64,000 bases of DNA, from the NCBI GenBank assembly GCA_023548195.1, contig JAJHZJ010000008.1, positions 4,426,215-4,490,214 of the forward strand, read 5' to 3'. The position numbers and the translations under genes were made by a program. The DNA comes from Bettongia penicillata ogilbyi. Its lineage: Eukaryota > Chordata > Mammalia > Diprotodontia > Potoroidae. Within the stretch, counting starts at the first letter, position 1. Every line of letters begins with the position of its first letter. The notes under the pieces are model-generated. The model saw only the letters and a program-made list of their open reading frames with translations. It was not told the DNA's origin and ran no database searches. This document shows, in pieces, positions 53,687 through 63,765 of this stretch.

Positions 53687-53761
53687 ATCCTAACAAAACC
53701 TAGATTCTAACAAAACCTAGATCCTAACAAAACCTAGATCCTAACAAAACCTAGATCCTAG
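53687..53761 (+). repeat. 17-bp minisatellite, 4.4 copies
   Basis: Unit ATCCTAACAAAACCTAG, copies at 53687, 53704 (one change), 53721 and 53738, and a partial at 53755. It starts 5 bases after the RPS15 stop codon. Not CRISPR: there are no spacers. Confidence 0.95.
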
Positions 53762-54100
53762 CAGCAGTAAGATTTCTTTAAATTATTTCCTCATCACTGA
53801 CAATGGGGCTACCACATTCTGCCCTCAAACACCACTGTCCTCAGTGCATTCTGATGGGTGAGCATCTACACTATGCAACTAGTGACCAAGTATCCTCGTT
53901 ACTTTGCTGCCTTCTCCTTGCCAGGCTACTTGTCATCTGGTCATCCTTATCTCCCTCCCACTGGAACCTTAGTGTCTGACCCTGGGGTCACCAGTTCTGA
54001 TAGGGGAGCTTTCACCTTGTCTTGCAAAGCTGGAGACCACCAAACCAGTTCCCAGTTATGATCTTCCCATTCCTGTGAGTCCCCCACTTCTAATGTAAAC
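53762..54100. other. Unassigned, no gene
   Basis: A short ORF (53858-54061) has no recognised domain. Confidence 0.4.
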
Positions 54101-54104
54101 TCAT

Positions 54105-54510
54105 TAAATTTGTATGAACTGATACTAAGGGAAATAAGCATAACCAGGAAAACAATTTATATAATAACAATAATATTAAAAAGGCAAATAACTTTGAAAA
54201 ACTTAGTTAACTCTGATCAACGGAATGACCAAACACAATTCCCGAGGGCTGATAATGAGCTCCAGTTAGAGAGGTGATGAACATAGAATGGATACTGAAA
54301 CCTTTTGATTTTTCTTTTTTATTTTCGAACAAGGCCTATGCAAGGATTTGTTTTGTTTGACTATCCATGTTTGTAACAGGAATGCTATTTTTCTTGCTTT
54401 CTTAATGGTAGGAAGTGGGGGGCAAGGGTTAGGTGTGGGGGTGGGGGCAGGGAAATATGAAGGAAAGAATGGGAACCTGAAATTAAAATAAAATAAAATA
54501 AATTTTAAAA
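54105..54510 (+). mobile_element. L1 3' UTR, 5'-truncated
   Basis: TATGAACTGATACTAAGGGA, GTTTTGTTTGACTATCCATG, TGTAACAGGAATGCTATTTT and an AAATAAAATAAAATAAA tail. Confidence 0.8.
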
Positions 54511-54640
54511 GATTTGTGAGCTCATCAAAGGCAGAGACTTTCTTGTTTACTTACATTTGTATCCCCAGCAGCAAATTCAAAGTCTGGCACATAGTAATTG
54601 CTTCATAAATGCTTTGTCTATCTAAAAATTAAGAAGTTGA
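54511..54640 (+). repeat. L2-type 3' end
   Basis: GTGAGCTCATCAAAGGCAGA, TTGTATCCCCAGCAGC, GGCACATAGTAATTGCTTCA, TAAATGCTTT. Confidence 0.6.
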
Positions 54641-54789
54641 AATGACACTATCCATATAGAAAAGGTGTGCATTAGGAGAGATATAATATGAGTACATTAA
54701 AAGATTGATTTTCAAGGTATTTTTTGAAAGAGGAGAGCTAAAATAATGGACATTAGTAGATCAAAAAGAGAAAGAAAAAGAGAGAAAAA

Positions 54790-54889
54790 GGAAGGAAGGA
54801 AGGAAGGAAGGAAGGAAGGAAGGAAGGAAGGAAGGAAGGAAGGAAGGAAGGAAGGAAGGAAGGAAGGAAGGAAGGAAGGAAGGAAGGAA
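54790..54889 (+). repeat. (GGAA)n microsatellite, about 25 units
   Basis: Pure tetranucleotide array. The Ser/Phe/Pro/Leu-rich frames on both strands are artefacts. Confidence 0.97.
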
Positions 54890-54909
54890 AAAATACAGAG
54901 AGACAGGAA

Positions 54910-55496
54910 TGTTTTGAGGTCTAGGGGTATTTTGGACCCCAATATTTAAGGGCAAGCCACTCAGATCCTACCATGAATGAATTCGGCTCAGGCCTTCTTT
55001 CTGCCAGAGATAAGGTTTATTAGAACACTAGTCTGGCTCTTTTTGATCAGACTCATAAGGAATCTGAATATTTGTGACACTTGCATTGACAAGTGGGCCA
55101 GACTGAATCTGAGCCATTGGCAAGAGTCTTAAGGAGTTTGAGCAATTTAATGGGGGGCAAGATGAACCTTATCTACAGAAAGACTGTGGAAAGGATATAG
55201 GAATGGCCAAGTAGTCTAGGGTGACTGGGAAGTTACAAAGAAGAAACTAGTGAGTGCCAGGGACCTGGGCCAAACGGAAGGGGTCTAGACGGGATCAAAG
55301 AGTGGGTCTAGGAGGGTGCCAGGGGTAGACAATGAGGGCCACAATGAAAAGATTATAAGCTGGGAATGGCCAGGTTCCCCAGGGGAACAACATGGACCTG
55401 AGCCATGTGGGAAAGTCCACGGGCTTTTCCTTTTTGGGGTCCAGATCCCAAAGACATTGTCTTTTCATTTTAGGGGTTAATATCCTATCTCCATCA
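54910..55496 (-). mobile_element. LTR-like block between two (GGAA)n arrays
   Basis: The plus strand runs from TG (TGTTTTGAGGTC) to CA (TCTCCATCA). On the minus strand an AATAAA signal lies at 55016-55021 in a plausible position before the end. About 590 bp, GC higher than its surroundings and no ORF. An LTR inserted into a GGAA array would explain the flanking arrays. No TSD or known family was recognised. Confidence 0.4.
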
Positions 55497-55502
55497 GAGG
55501 GA

Positions 55503-55629
55503 GGAAGGAAGGAAGGAAGGAAGGAAGGAAGGAAGGAAGGAAGGAAGGAAGGAAGGAAGGAAGGAAGGAAGGAAGGAAGGAAGGAAGGAAGGAAGGAAGG
55601 AAGGAAAGAAGGAAGGAAGGAAGGAAGGA
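55503..55629 (+). repeat. (GGAA)n microsatellite, about 31 units
   Basis: One GGAAA interruption near 55606; bordered on the right by a looser GA-rich run to 55675. Confidence 0.97.
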
Positions 55630-55679
55630 GAGAGGAAGAGAAGAAGAGAAGGAGAAATTAAGGAGGGAAAGAAGAAGTA

Positions 55680-56210
55680 TGAATCAAAGAAAGACGATAG
55701 ACCATTTAAAATTTTTTAATTTTATTTTATTTTCAGTTCCAAATTCTCTCCTTCCTCCTACCATATAGGATACCAATTAAATATTTATTATATGCCAGAC
55801 ACTGAACTGGAAATATAAGAACAAGAAAGCAAGGCAGCCCCTCCCCTGAAGGTGCTTGCGTTATAATTTTAGAAGATAAAGGAGAGTTGGAAGTTGAAAG
55901 CCAGGAATTGCATTACCCTGGAGTCCATCAGCCAGGGTGGAGATGGTCGTAGTGCGTACCTGTGTGGTCATAGAGGAATTCCTGCTTTAAAAGGGTGAAT
56001 GAGAAAACATCAGTACCCACAACCCATACTTTGTTCCCATCTCTATAAAATCTTTATGAGAATAATCTATGTAGGGATCAAGGGCGTTTTTAATGAAGGT
56101 AAGAGATGGGTACAAGCAGGTTTCATAGGTGATATTCTACATCAGGCTACATTGTTTCAATTACTGAACTGACTACAAGAGGCAGAGGATACAAAATCCC
56201 ACTGTCCTTA
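55680..56210. other. No gene; mammal-wide repeat fragment at the left
   Basis: 55770-55870 has TTATTATATGCCAGACACTG and GAAGGTGCTTGCGTTATAAT. The remainder is unassigned. Confidence 0.45.
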
Positions 56211-56214
56211 TTTG

Positions 56215-56455
56215 GTTGTTGCTGTTTAGTCTTTCCGTAGTATCTGCCCCTGTGATTCTGTGGACCATCCTATCTATGGGGTTTTCTTGACAAAGATATT
56301 GGAGTGATTTGCCATTTCCTTCTGCAGTAGACTAAGGCAAACAGAGGCTAAGTTGACTTGTCCAGGTTCACTCACCTAGTAAGTCACACAGCTAAGGCTG
56401 AATTCGAACTTGAGTCTTCCTAACTCCAGACCCAGCCCTCTATCCATCAAACTTT
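56215..56455 (-). repeat. SINE tail type A, antisense
   Basis: TATCTATGGGGTTTTCTTGA, AGTGATTTGCCATTTCCTTC, GTCACACAGCTAAGGCTGAA, CCCTCTATCC. Confidence 0.8.
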
Positions 56456-56984
56456 ATTCGTTCACTATCTTTAAAGACCAGGATTGATTTGACCAAGAAA
56501 ATGACTTTTCTTAAAGATACTCCTCTAACCAAATATCATCTCCTAGGTATGTGTGAAAATCATGGATTTTATTAAAGATAAAACAATATAGTTAGCTTTG
56601 TTTATGACTTCCTGATTATTAAGAGTGAGTGAGACAAATATTAGGAAGACAGATGGATGCATAACAGGGAAGGTTGGGGTAGAGACCAAATGGAAGAACT
56701 GTCCATTGGTGGTGAAGTCCTTCAAATGCTCCTGTTTATGAATGATTACATTGTACTGATCAATTTAAGCCCCACAACACAGAACCTTCTAAATAAAATC
56801 CATAATCACCTCTAGTAGGTCAGCCTAACTATTCACACAGCAAAAAAATAAAAAATGCTCTGGGATCCAAACTATATGTTGTTAGAAAGATGACCCTCAG
56901 AGCTGGTCCATTCACACATATGTCTTGGACAGTCACTGTGGATGGACAGTAAACTTTGCCAAGAAGAGGCAAGTGTGTGAGGTA
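56456..56984. other. No gene; unassigned
   Basis: No coding frame or clear repeat. Confidence 0.4.
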
Positions 56985-57290
56985 GGATGGAGAAGAGAGA
57001 CTGATCCTGTGAGGACACAGAGTTCAAATCCAGCCTTTGACAGTGAATAGCTGCCTGACCCTGGTCAAGTCCCTTAACCAATCTGTACCTCAGTTTCTTC
57101 ATCTGTAAATTAGAGAGAATAATAGCCCTCCCCTCCCAGGGAAGTTGTGAGGATAACAGGCTTCCACATGCATTATCTCATTTGATTCTGAAAACAATCT
57201 TATGAAAAAGGGTAAGAAAATTGTTATGGATAGCTTCCATTTCATAGGTGAGAAAACTGAGCCCCAGAAAGGTGGGTCCATCTCACCTCA
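56985..57290. repeat. MIR-like SINE (+) followed by antisense CORE-SINE
   Basis: 57020-57175 sense (GTTCAAATCCAGCCTTTGAC, CCTCAGTTTCTTCATCTG, GGGAAGTTGTGAGGATAAC). 57170-57290 antisense (TATCTCATTTGATTCTGAAA, AGGTGAGAAAACTGAGCC). Confidence 0.65.
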
Positions 57291-57404
57291 GAAACTATCA
57301 CTGAATTCCTCCACCTTAAAAAAATGTTTTTCTCCCTAAATTTGCCTAGTATACTTTCAAGTCAAGGAGAGGAGAGGAGAGGAGAAGAGCTACTGCTCAC
57401 TCAC

Positions 57405-57530
57405 AGGTTGTGTTTGTCCTTCATTCTCGAAGAGGACCATAACATAAAGATGATGACATGACTTGTCCTTGACTTAGTTTTGAGGGAGGGAGGGATGTGC
57501 AGGTCACCAGCCTCACTTTCTCCTCCTGAC
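57405..57530 (-). repeat. SINE tail type B module, antisense
   Basis: TTGTCCTTCATTCTCGAAGA, AGATGATGACATGACTTGTC, GTGCAGGTCACCAGCCTCAC. Confidence 0.8.
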
Positions 57531-58016
57531 TCTGTGCCAAAGGCTGGAGATACAAATGTAAGCAAAAAGAAAGAAAATCCAAGTCCTCAAGTCACTTACA
57601 TTTTAAGATAACACCTAGGAAGCTGAAAAGTATCCGAAGCAAAGTTGGGACAGAAATGAAAGCTGGCTGGGTTAGGCCCTTCCTCCAAATGAAGGTTCTC
57701 CAGAGGCACTCACTAAAAGGAGAAGGGGGTCCCAGGGCAGAGGGAAGTTCCAGGGTTAGGAGTCATCTGAGGCATCGTGATGAAATCTGGAGAGTCAGGA
57801 AATTCACAAAAGATGGCTGACCTGGGTCCTTCCTCCAAATGCAGGAATTCACCAAAGGGAGGATGGAACCCTAGATGTGGAGGGCTGTTCAGGGTAAGAA
57901 GGCAACAGAGACTGAGGGAACTTGCAGAGTGTGAAGATAAATGGCACAAGGGGATAAAGTCCAGAGAGTCAGTCACTTGGATCCCCCTTTGCCTTTATCA
58001 TATTCAGCTTTGTGTT
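57531..58016 (+). other. No gene; internal near-repeats
   Basis: The phrase CCTTCCTCCAAATG occurs twice (57679 and 57828), and GGAGAGTCAG-like phrases recur. The 102-codon ORF at 57777-58085 runs into the LTR and has no domain. Possibly part of an old repeat. Confidence 0.35.
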
Positions 58017-58567
58017 TGTACAAGCAAAGACCCCAGCATACACAGGAGGACCTACTATGGCAGGTTCTTAGTTTTGTTTTTCTAAAAGGAAAATAACTTT
58101 TGAGAGGTCAACCATCACTTTAATCAAGCATATATATCATTCACTTAGTTCAGGGGGAAAAGTCAACACCCTGAACTTCAGAGAAAATATAGAGAAATCA
58201 AAATCAATAGACAGGGCTTCCAACTGTCTGACATAAGCAATACATACATCATAAATCAACAGACAGATCCAGCAGTCTGATTATTACATACATACATAGT
58301 TACAAGAGAGAAAAGCACAAACATCTGGGTTTTCAAAGCTGGGGGCTCCTTAGGGGCTGCCCAGAGTTTCATCTGGCCATACAAAGACTTCCAGACAGTA
58401 AGCCCTGAAGCAAAACCTCACCTCAGAGAATTTATACATTTTTCAAAGTCGGAGAATATCACAACCCTTGAGAACCAGTACCTCATTAACAAAAGGTCTG
58501 GGCTTTCCTACAAATCTTCCCAGGTCCATTATTAGGTGGGAAAGGTCTTCTTTACTCACATTATTCA
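58017..58567 (-). mobile_element. Solo LTR, minus strand, same family as 39666-40241
   Basis: The reverse complement shows the same order: AATGTATAAATTCTCTGAGG TATA region, GAAAACCCAGATGTTTGTGC, GAAGTTCAGGGTGTTGAC, TGATTAAAGTGATGGTTGAC with the polyadenylation signal. Ends are approximate (TG at 58017, CA at 58567) and no TSD is clear. No internal retroviral genes are near. Confidence 0.75.
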
Positions 58568-59500
58568 ATCTGAGGCATTTGATTATACTAAAACAAAAAA
58601 TGCGTTATCAATACAATGTTATACTTACTTAAGTACCCATCTTTCCCTACAATGAGACAGTACACTCTGTCAGTAAAACATAATCTCTTTAAGGCAAGGA
58701 CTATTTTATTGTGGTCTTCGTATTTCCTAAGCCACCACCTAAGCCTGGTGCATGGCTGATGCTTCAACATGTTTGAATTGAATTAAATTGAGAGTAGGGT
58801 CTGTGTCCTATTGACCATGTATCCACCCCCACTTTCAGCATGTAGCACAATACCTCACACAGGGCAGGCTCTTATTGATAAAGTTTGATGAATCGAGTGC
58901 CACACACCTACACAGGAACCTCTCAAAATGGACATCCACCTAGCAGCTGAGATGGCTGTTGTTTTGTTTTCCTCCCAATGCAAGGGGAGGGGGCAGAGAG
59001 AAAATAGAGTAAATGCTAGAATAGAAAGAAAAAGAAAACATTGGATTTTTCCCAGTTTGGGTTGCCCTTAGCTTATATTTATGTTTTGATTTACAATGTG
59101 TATACGTGAAAGACATTTAGCTTTTTTTAAAGGTCCAGATGTGTTCAACAAACACATTTACTACATGAGATGCATTTCACTTTGGTTTATTTGAAGTTCT
59201 GTGAACATATGTTGAGTGTCTTAAATCATCTGATGGAACGGTACCCTTCTTACACACAGAGACCATCTGACATCAGAACGTATTTTCTTCCAATGTATTC
59301 CATTCCTTGTGTTAGGTCTGCAGGACATGTACACAGGGCAGGTGCATGAGAGGAAACCTACACCTAAAAACAGGTTATTCATTTCTCTCACTTGGGAAAA
59401 GTGAGAGAAAGCCCCTGAAATAGACACAGAACCCTTCTTCCCTTTTCCTTTGGATAGACCCAATGTGTACTTAACAGTTTCTCTTTCTAATCCTTTAATA
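58568..59500. other. Repeat-poor stretch; no gene seen
   Basis: 58680-58880 includes an L2-like terminus antisense/sense mix (CTTAAAGAGATTATGTTTT, TAGCACAATACCTCACAC). 59080-59260 is unassigned AT-rich DNA of conserved-non-coding appearance. ORFs up to 80 codons lack domains. Confidence 0.4.
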
Positions 59501-59584
59501 AGAGTGTATGTAGGAATGGAATCTAAGGCAGGGCAAAAGTACAGCTGTCTAGGATGCTTTGCTAAGTCAAGTCTAATCAGGAAG

Positions 59585-59955
59585 CATTAAGTACTTACTG
59601 TGTGCCAGGCATATTAAAACTATATCCCAAGTAATAAAGTTTTGTAAGTTATCTTATGTGATCCTCACAGCCTTGTAAGGTAAATGGTAAAAAATATTAT
59701 CCTGTCCAACAATCCTATCTAATAAATATTTTAGCAGTACTTACTATGTGTTAGACTATGCTAGGTACTAGGGCTACAAAGACAGAGAGACCGAGAGAAA
59801 GATGAACGTAAGTGAACAGATAAATAAACAAATGAATGAATGAATGTAGGTGAATGGATAAAAAAAGAAATAAGTACACACACAGAGAGAAAGAGATCCT
59901 GCTCTCAAAAACCTTACATTCTACTGGAGGAATACAACAAGCAAACACAGAAATT
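59585..59955 (+). repeat. Mammal-wide repeat fragments
   Basis: AAGTACTTACTGTGTGCCAG, TAGCAGTACTTACTATGTG, TCCTGCTCTCAAAAACCTTA, CATTCTACTGGAGG. Confidence 0.55.
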
Positions 59956-59999
59956 CATAATTAACCATTTGAGTTAATCCATTTCAGCAGATTGAGGGG

Positions 60000-60470
60000 G
60001 ACAATTGTCTCCTATCTCTTTTCTCTCAGACGAGAGTTGGTAGACTTGAGGTATGATATAGGACAAACATTTTCAGACATGGCCAATGTATTATATGTTT
60101 TGCTCACTAATCCTTACTTGTTAAAATAGCTCTAATGCTAATGATGGGTCAGAGAGTGGTTGGGGTCAGTGGAAAGTAACAGTGACATTCTAAAAAGAAC
60201 ATCAATAAAACTATTTCAAAAACCATATTCCTATTCATATATGGCATACTTTTTGTAATTGCATCAAACCCTAGAACAGTACTGAAAGTACTTAGTGTGA
60301 ACCATGGTCAATGAGATGTGCCTCACTAATGAAAGAGAAAAAAAACAAAATTAATGAAGATCATGAATTGTACAGACACTAAAATACCATTAGATGGACA
60401 ACTTATTGAGTTGGCCCATTCTCCATCTTTCTTGGAAGGGCTCTAGAGATGGACAATGAATTAAGCCAAG
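60000..60470. other. No gene; unassigned
   Basis: No coding frame and no repeat I can name. Confidence 0.4.
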
Positions 60471-60477
60471 AATTGAA

Positions 60478-60760
60478 CATGAGAATCGCAGAATTTGAGA
60501 GTTGGAAGGAACCTTAGCAGACATCTAGATCAATCCATATTCAATAAAGTAAACCCTATCATAATGTATTCAACTACTGGTCATCAACCTCTCCTTGGAC
60601 AAATTCAAGGAGTAGAGCCTTATTACCTCTCCTGGTAGCCCTTTCCTACTCTGAGTTAGCTCATAAAAATCATATGGCACTTACAATAAAACTAAACTTT
60701 TCCCCAAAACAAGGATCCATCTTCTTTCCTTCCTATATGGTTGTGAACCAAGGAACACCA
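60478..60760 (-). mobile_element. L3/CR1 3' end
   Basis: GAATTTGAGAGTTGGAAGGA, CAACCTCTCCTTGGACAAAT and TATTACCTCTCCTGGTAGCC, in the order of the CR1 3' terminus. Confidence 0.65.
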
Positions 60761-61029
60761 TAGTTTTGGGGGGGAAAATCACTTGTCAAATGCATTCCCT
60801 TTCACAAAGGTATTTAAGGCATTCAGAGTCTTTGATTACTTAGAAAAACTACTGACCATCAATTTTTTGATTGCTGACTAGCCTAATTAATAGACTGATT
60901 ATTAATTACCCAGAAATTCTGTCTCTTGGGTTTATTCATTCATCACACAGAGGATTTATAGAACAATGTAACAGGAATCACACAGAATAAGAAGGCACAA
61001 ATAGGTTGCTTTGGAGGAGAGAGTGTTCA

Positions 61030-61200
61030 TAGCCCTCAAATAATAATAACGGTTATAGCTGTTAGGTAGATATTATTATCATTCTCATCTGCCAGATGAG
61101 AAACCAGAGACTGAAAAAGGGTAAATGACTTCCTGAGGCTAGATTTGCACTCAGGACTTCCTGACTCCAAGTCCAACACTATTCATTGTGCCACCCCCCT
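61030..61200 (-). repeat. CORE-SINE, antisense
   Basis: TCTCATCTGCCAGATGAGAA, GACTTCCTGACTCCAAGTCC, TTGTGCCACCCCCCTT. Confidence 0.65.
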
Positions 61201-61249
61201 TGATCAGGAATATATTGAAGTAAGAAATATTCAGAAGAGAGGATGATAG

Positions 61250-61435
61250 ACAATGGCATGATAGAAAGATCACTACCCTATGAAGTCAGAAAATCTGCGT
61301 GTGAATGCTGGCTCTTCAACAGACTACCGGTGTGACTTTTGGAAAGTCAGTTAAGTTCTCAGGGTATGATTTTCCTCATTTGTAAATGGAGAAGTTTGGA
61401 CTAACTGACCTGTGGTCTCTTCTAGGGACTACCTC
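61250..61435 (+). repeat. MIR/THER1-like SINE
   Basis: GGCATGATAGAAAGATCAC, TTGGAAAGTCAGTTAAGTTC, TCCTCATTTGTAAATGGAG. Confidence 0.65.
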
Positions 61436-61439
61436 TAGG

Positions 61440-61875
61440 AGCGTGCAACTCCATTGTGTCTGCACTGGTCAGACCACATATGAAGTTATTTTATTCAGTC
61501 CTGGGTATCACATTTTAGAAAAACTTAAAAGCTATGACAAATAGACAAATCTGAAAGATAGCAAGTTGCAGAGGAAAAAAATTGACCAAGTGTGGCATGT
61601 CCAAAGGAAGCTGATGGTGACAGTGAGCCACCTGGAAATCAGATGGCAGAAGAGGATACTGTTACAAAGGGCAAAGACTACTGACTCTGACCAGAGGAAT
61701 GAGGTTCATATCCCGTTTCTAAACCTTACAACTTGTTTGATCCTAGACAAATCAAACTCAGCTTCCTCTACTTTGACATCCTTGCACCTCTAGATTGACC
61801 AACCCTGCTGGCTGAAGGAGCTGGGGATGTTTAGCCAGGAGAGGAAACTTTAAGGTAAAAGGCATCCAGTACATG
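61440..61875 (+). mobile_element. L3/CR1 LINE RT C-terminus and 3' end
   Basis: GTCTGCACTGGTCAGACCAC, TTATTCAGTCCTGGGTATCA and GGCTGAAGGAGCTGGGGATG correspond to the CR1 ...LVRPH...YCVQFW... and ...LGLFSL... motifs. Disrupted; an unrelated piece may be inserted at 61640-61790. Confidence 0.7.
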
Positions 61876-61884
61876 CTGTCCTTG

Positions 61885-62110
61885 GTCTTTAATCAATCAA
61901 CAAGCACTTATTAAGTACTTGATATGCACCAAGTGCTGTCTTAGGTGCTGGCGATGCAACAGAAAGAGTGACAGTCTCTACTAACCAAATATCTCCATTC
62001 TATCAGGGGATACAACGTGTACACATAGATGTGTATACAGAATAAAGTGTATACCGAATAAAGACGAAATAAATACAAGATAGTGTGGGAGGATTCTAAC
62101 AATCAATCAC
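61885..62110 (+). repeat. Mammal-wide repeat fragment
   Basis: CAATCAACAAGCACTTATTA, CACCAAGTGCTGTCTTAGGT, GTATACAGAATAAAGTGTAT (short tandem, 2 units). Confidence 0.6.
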
Positions 62111-62650
62111 TGAGCATTTCTTAAGGGCAGCCTGGCCCAGATCCTCTTACCCTGACACAGCTTTCTCCTCCCCAAGAAAGCCCTGCTTTCTTGGACCTCT
62201 CTTCCTTAGCGTCTTTCCTGAGATAGTGAATCCTGATTTGTCTCCAGCTTCTCTGACACAGCTTCCTGGCCTGGGCCACAGTGACTTCCAGATACAAGGA
62301 GGTAGGGCATCACCTCCAGAGACGTTTTATCCCTGTGGTCTGTCCTTGTTGTGTTATGGCAAAGTAAACCTAACTTGTTAAATGTTCTGTGATTCTCCGA
62401 GTGCCTCATTTCATCCTAACATGGAACCTGAACATGATGCATTGGCATTAGAACCCTCTCTACAGTACCCTGGATCAAGCACCATGCTAAGCACCAGGAA
62501 TACAATAAAAGGTTGGAGTTATCCAATAGGCATTTAGAGATGCAATATCGGAAGTCAGGAAAGGTTTTAGCACTGGCTAATGAGTGCAGTTTTGCCTATA
62601 AGATATGTAATGGGAGATGGGAATCTGGAGGTCAAAAGACAGGCTGGATA
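62111..62650. other. No gene; unassigned with mammal-wide repeat pieces
   Basis: 62465-62530 has CAAGCACCATGCTAAGCACC. The ORF at 62206-62409 has no domain. Confidence 0.4.
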
Positions 62651-62659
62651 AATACATCA

Positions 62660-62895
62660 GAGCATCAAATGCTTAATGATGACAATTGATTCCATGGATC
62701 TGGAGTCAGGAGTATGAACTCAAAAGTGATCTCAGACATGTGAGCTTGGGCAGCTCACTTCAATTCCATTTGTCTCAGTTTCCTCATCAATAAAGTGGGG
62801 ATGATAATAACACCTGCCTCCCAAGATTGTAGTAAAGATCAAATGAGATATTAAATGTAATTGTAAAGAGCTTAGCACAGTGCTGCTGAGTTCCT
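62660..62895 (+). repeat. SINE, tail type C
   Basis: TGGATCTGGAGTCAGGAG, TGTCTCAGTTTCCTCATCA, GATCAAATGAGATATTAAAT, GAGCTTAGCACAGTGCTG. Confidence 0.7.
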
Positions 62896-63185
62896 TCTTT
62901 CTCTTTTTCTCCTATAAAGACTTGATCTTTTTTCTCCTAAGAAAATTTCTTATTTGGCTTCTTTTGGGGGTCTCCCCAGCCTTCACAGTAAAGAATTCAT
63001 TTAAAAATACAGCAAACCTCCATTTGTGAAAATGGGTGGTGGATGGGGGTTATTGCATTCTCTATGAAATGTAAGATTGTTAAGCAAATTAATGGTGTAA
63101 AGAAGATTCCTATCTTACTTAGGAGGGAAAAAACTTTTCAAACACTTGAGAAACTAGTTTAGGGATTCACTTTCCCATCAGGCTT
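62896..63185. other. No gene; unassigned
   Basis: AT-rich, no feature recognised. Confidence 0.4.
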
Positions 63186-63189
63186 TGCC

Positions 63190-63315
63190 TCACAGCAACC
63201 ATCAGGGAGATAATGGAAATATCATCCTTATTTTGCAGGTGGAGTAACTGAGACAAAAGTGATTAGCCCAGTGTCACTAACCTGTGATATGAACCAAGGA
63301 CTTGTAGCTTAAAAC
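63190..63315 (-). repeat. CORE-SINE relic, antisense
   Basis: ATTTTGCAGGTGGAGTAACT, GATATGAACCAAGGACTTG. Confidence 0.5.
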
Positions 63316-63334
63316 CTTTCCTATTATTTTCTTT

Positions 63335-63590
63335 TTGTGGTTGTTCCGTCGTGTCTGATGCCTCATGACCCCATTTAGGGTTTTTTTAGCTAAGATACTG
63401 GAATGATTTGCCATTTCCTTCTCCAGCTCATTTTACAGATGAGGAAACTGAGGTAAACTGGGTGAAGTGACTTGCCCAGGGTCACAGAGCTAGTCAGTTT
63501 CTGAAGCCAAATTTGAACTCAGGAAGAAAAGTCTATCTGACTTCAGACTTGGCACTCTATCAATATCCTGCACCACCTTGCAGTCCCTTT
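63335..63590 (-). repeat. SINE tail type A, full-length, antisense
   Basis: GTCGTGTCTGATGCCTCATG, GATTTGCCATTTCCTTCTCC, TTTTACAGATGAGGAAACTG, CAGGGTCACAGAGCTAGTC and the complementary head GCACCACCTTGC. Confidence 0.85.
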
Positions 63591-63599
63591 TTCCATTAT

Positions 63600-63765
63600 A
63601 ACAGGTCCATTGCCAGTTGTCTTAACATATCTTACCAGTGAGCTGAGATGACTCTGGAGGAGATAGGCTAATGACTTTGAGCAGTTCTGCCTCACTTAAA
63701 TTCAATCCCCCTCCTGATGTCACTGGTCCTCTTTAAGAACAAAGGTCAAACAACATTATCACTTA
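63600..63765 (+). repeat. SINE tail type B module
   Basis: GAGATGACTCTGGAGGAGA, AGCAGTTCTGCCTCACTTAA, CACTGGTCCTCTTTAAGAAC. Confidence 0.65.

Noticed and set aside
53687..53761. CRISPR-like array
   Set aside because: Units are contiguous 17-mers without spacers in a vertebrate genome; it is a minisatellite.
39666..58567. A full provirus between the two related LTRs
   Set aside because: The LTRs are in opposite orientation, 18 kb apart, with unrelated L1, SINE and RPS15 sequence and no gag, pol or env homology between them; they are independent solo LTRs.
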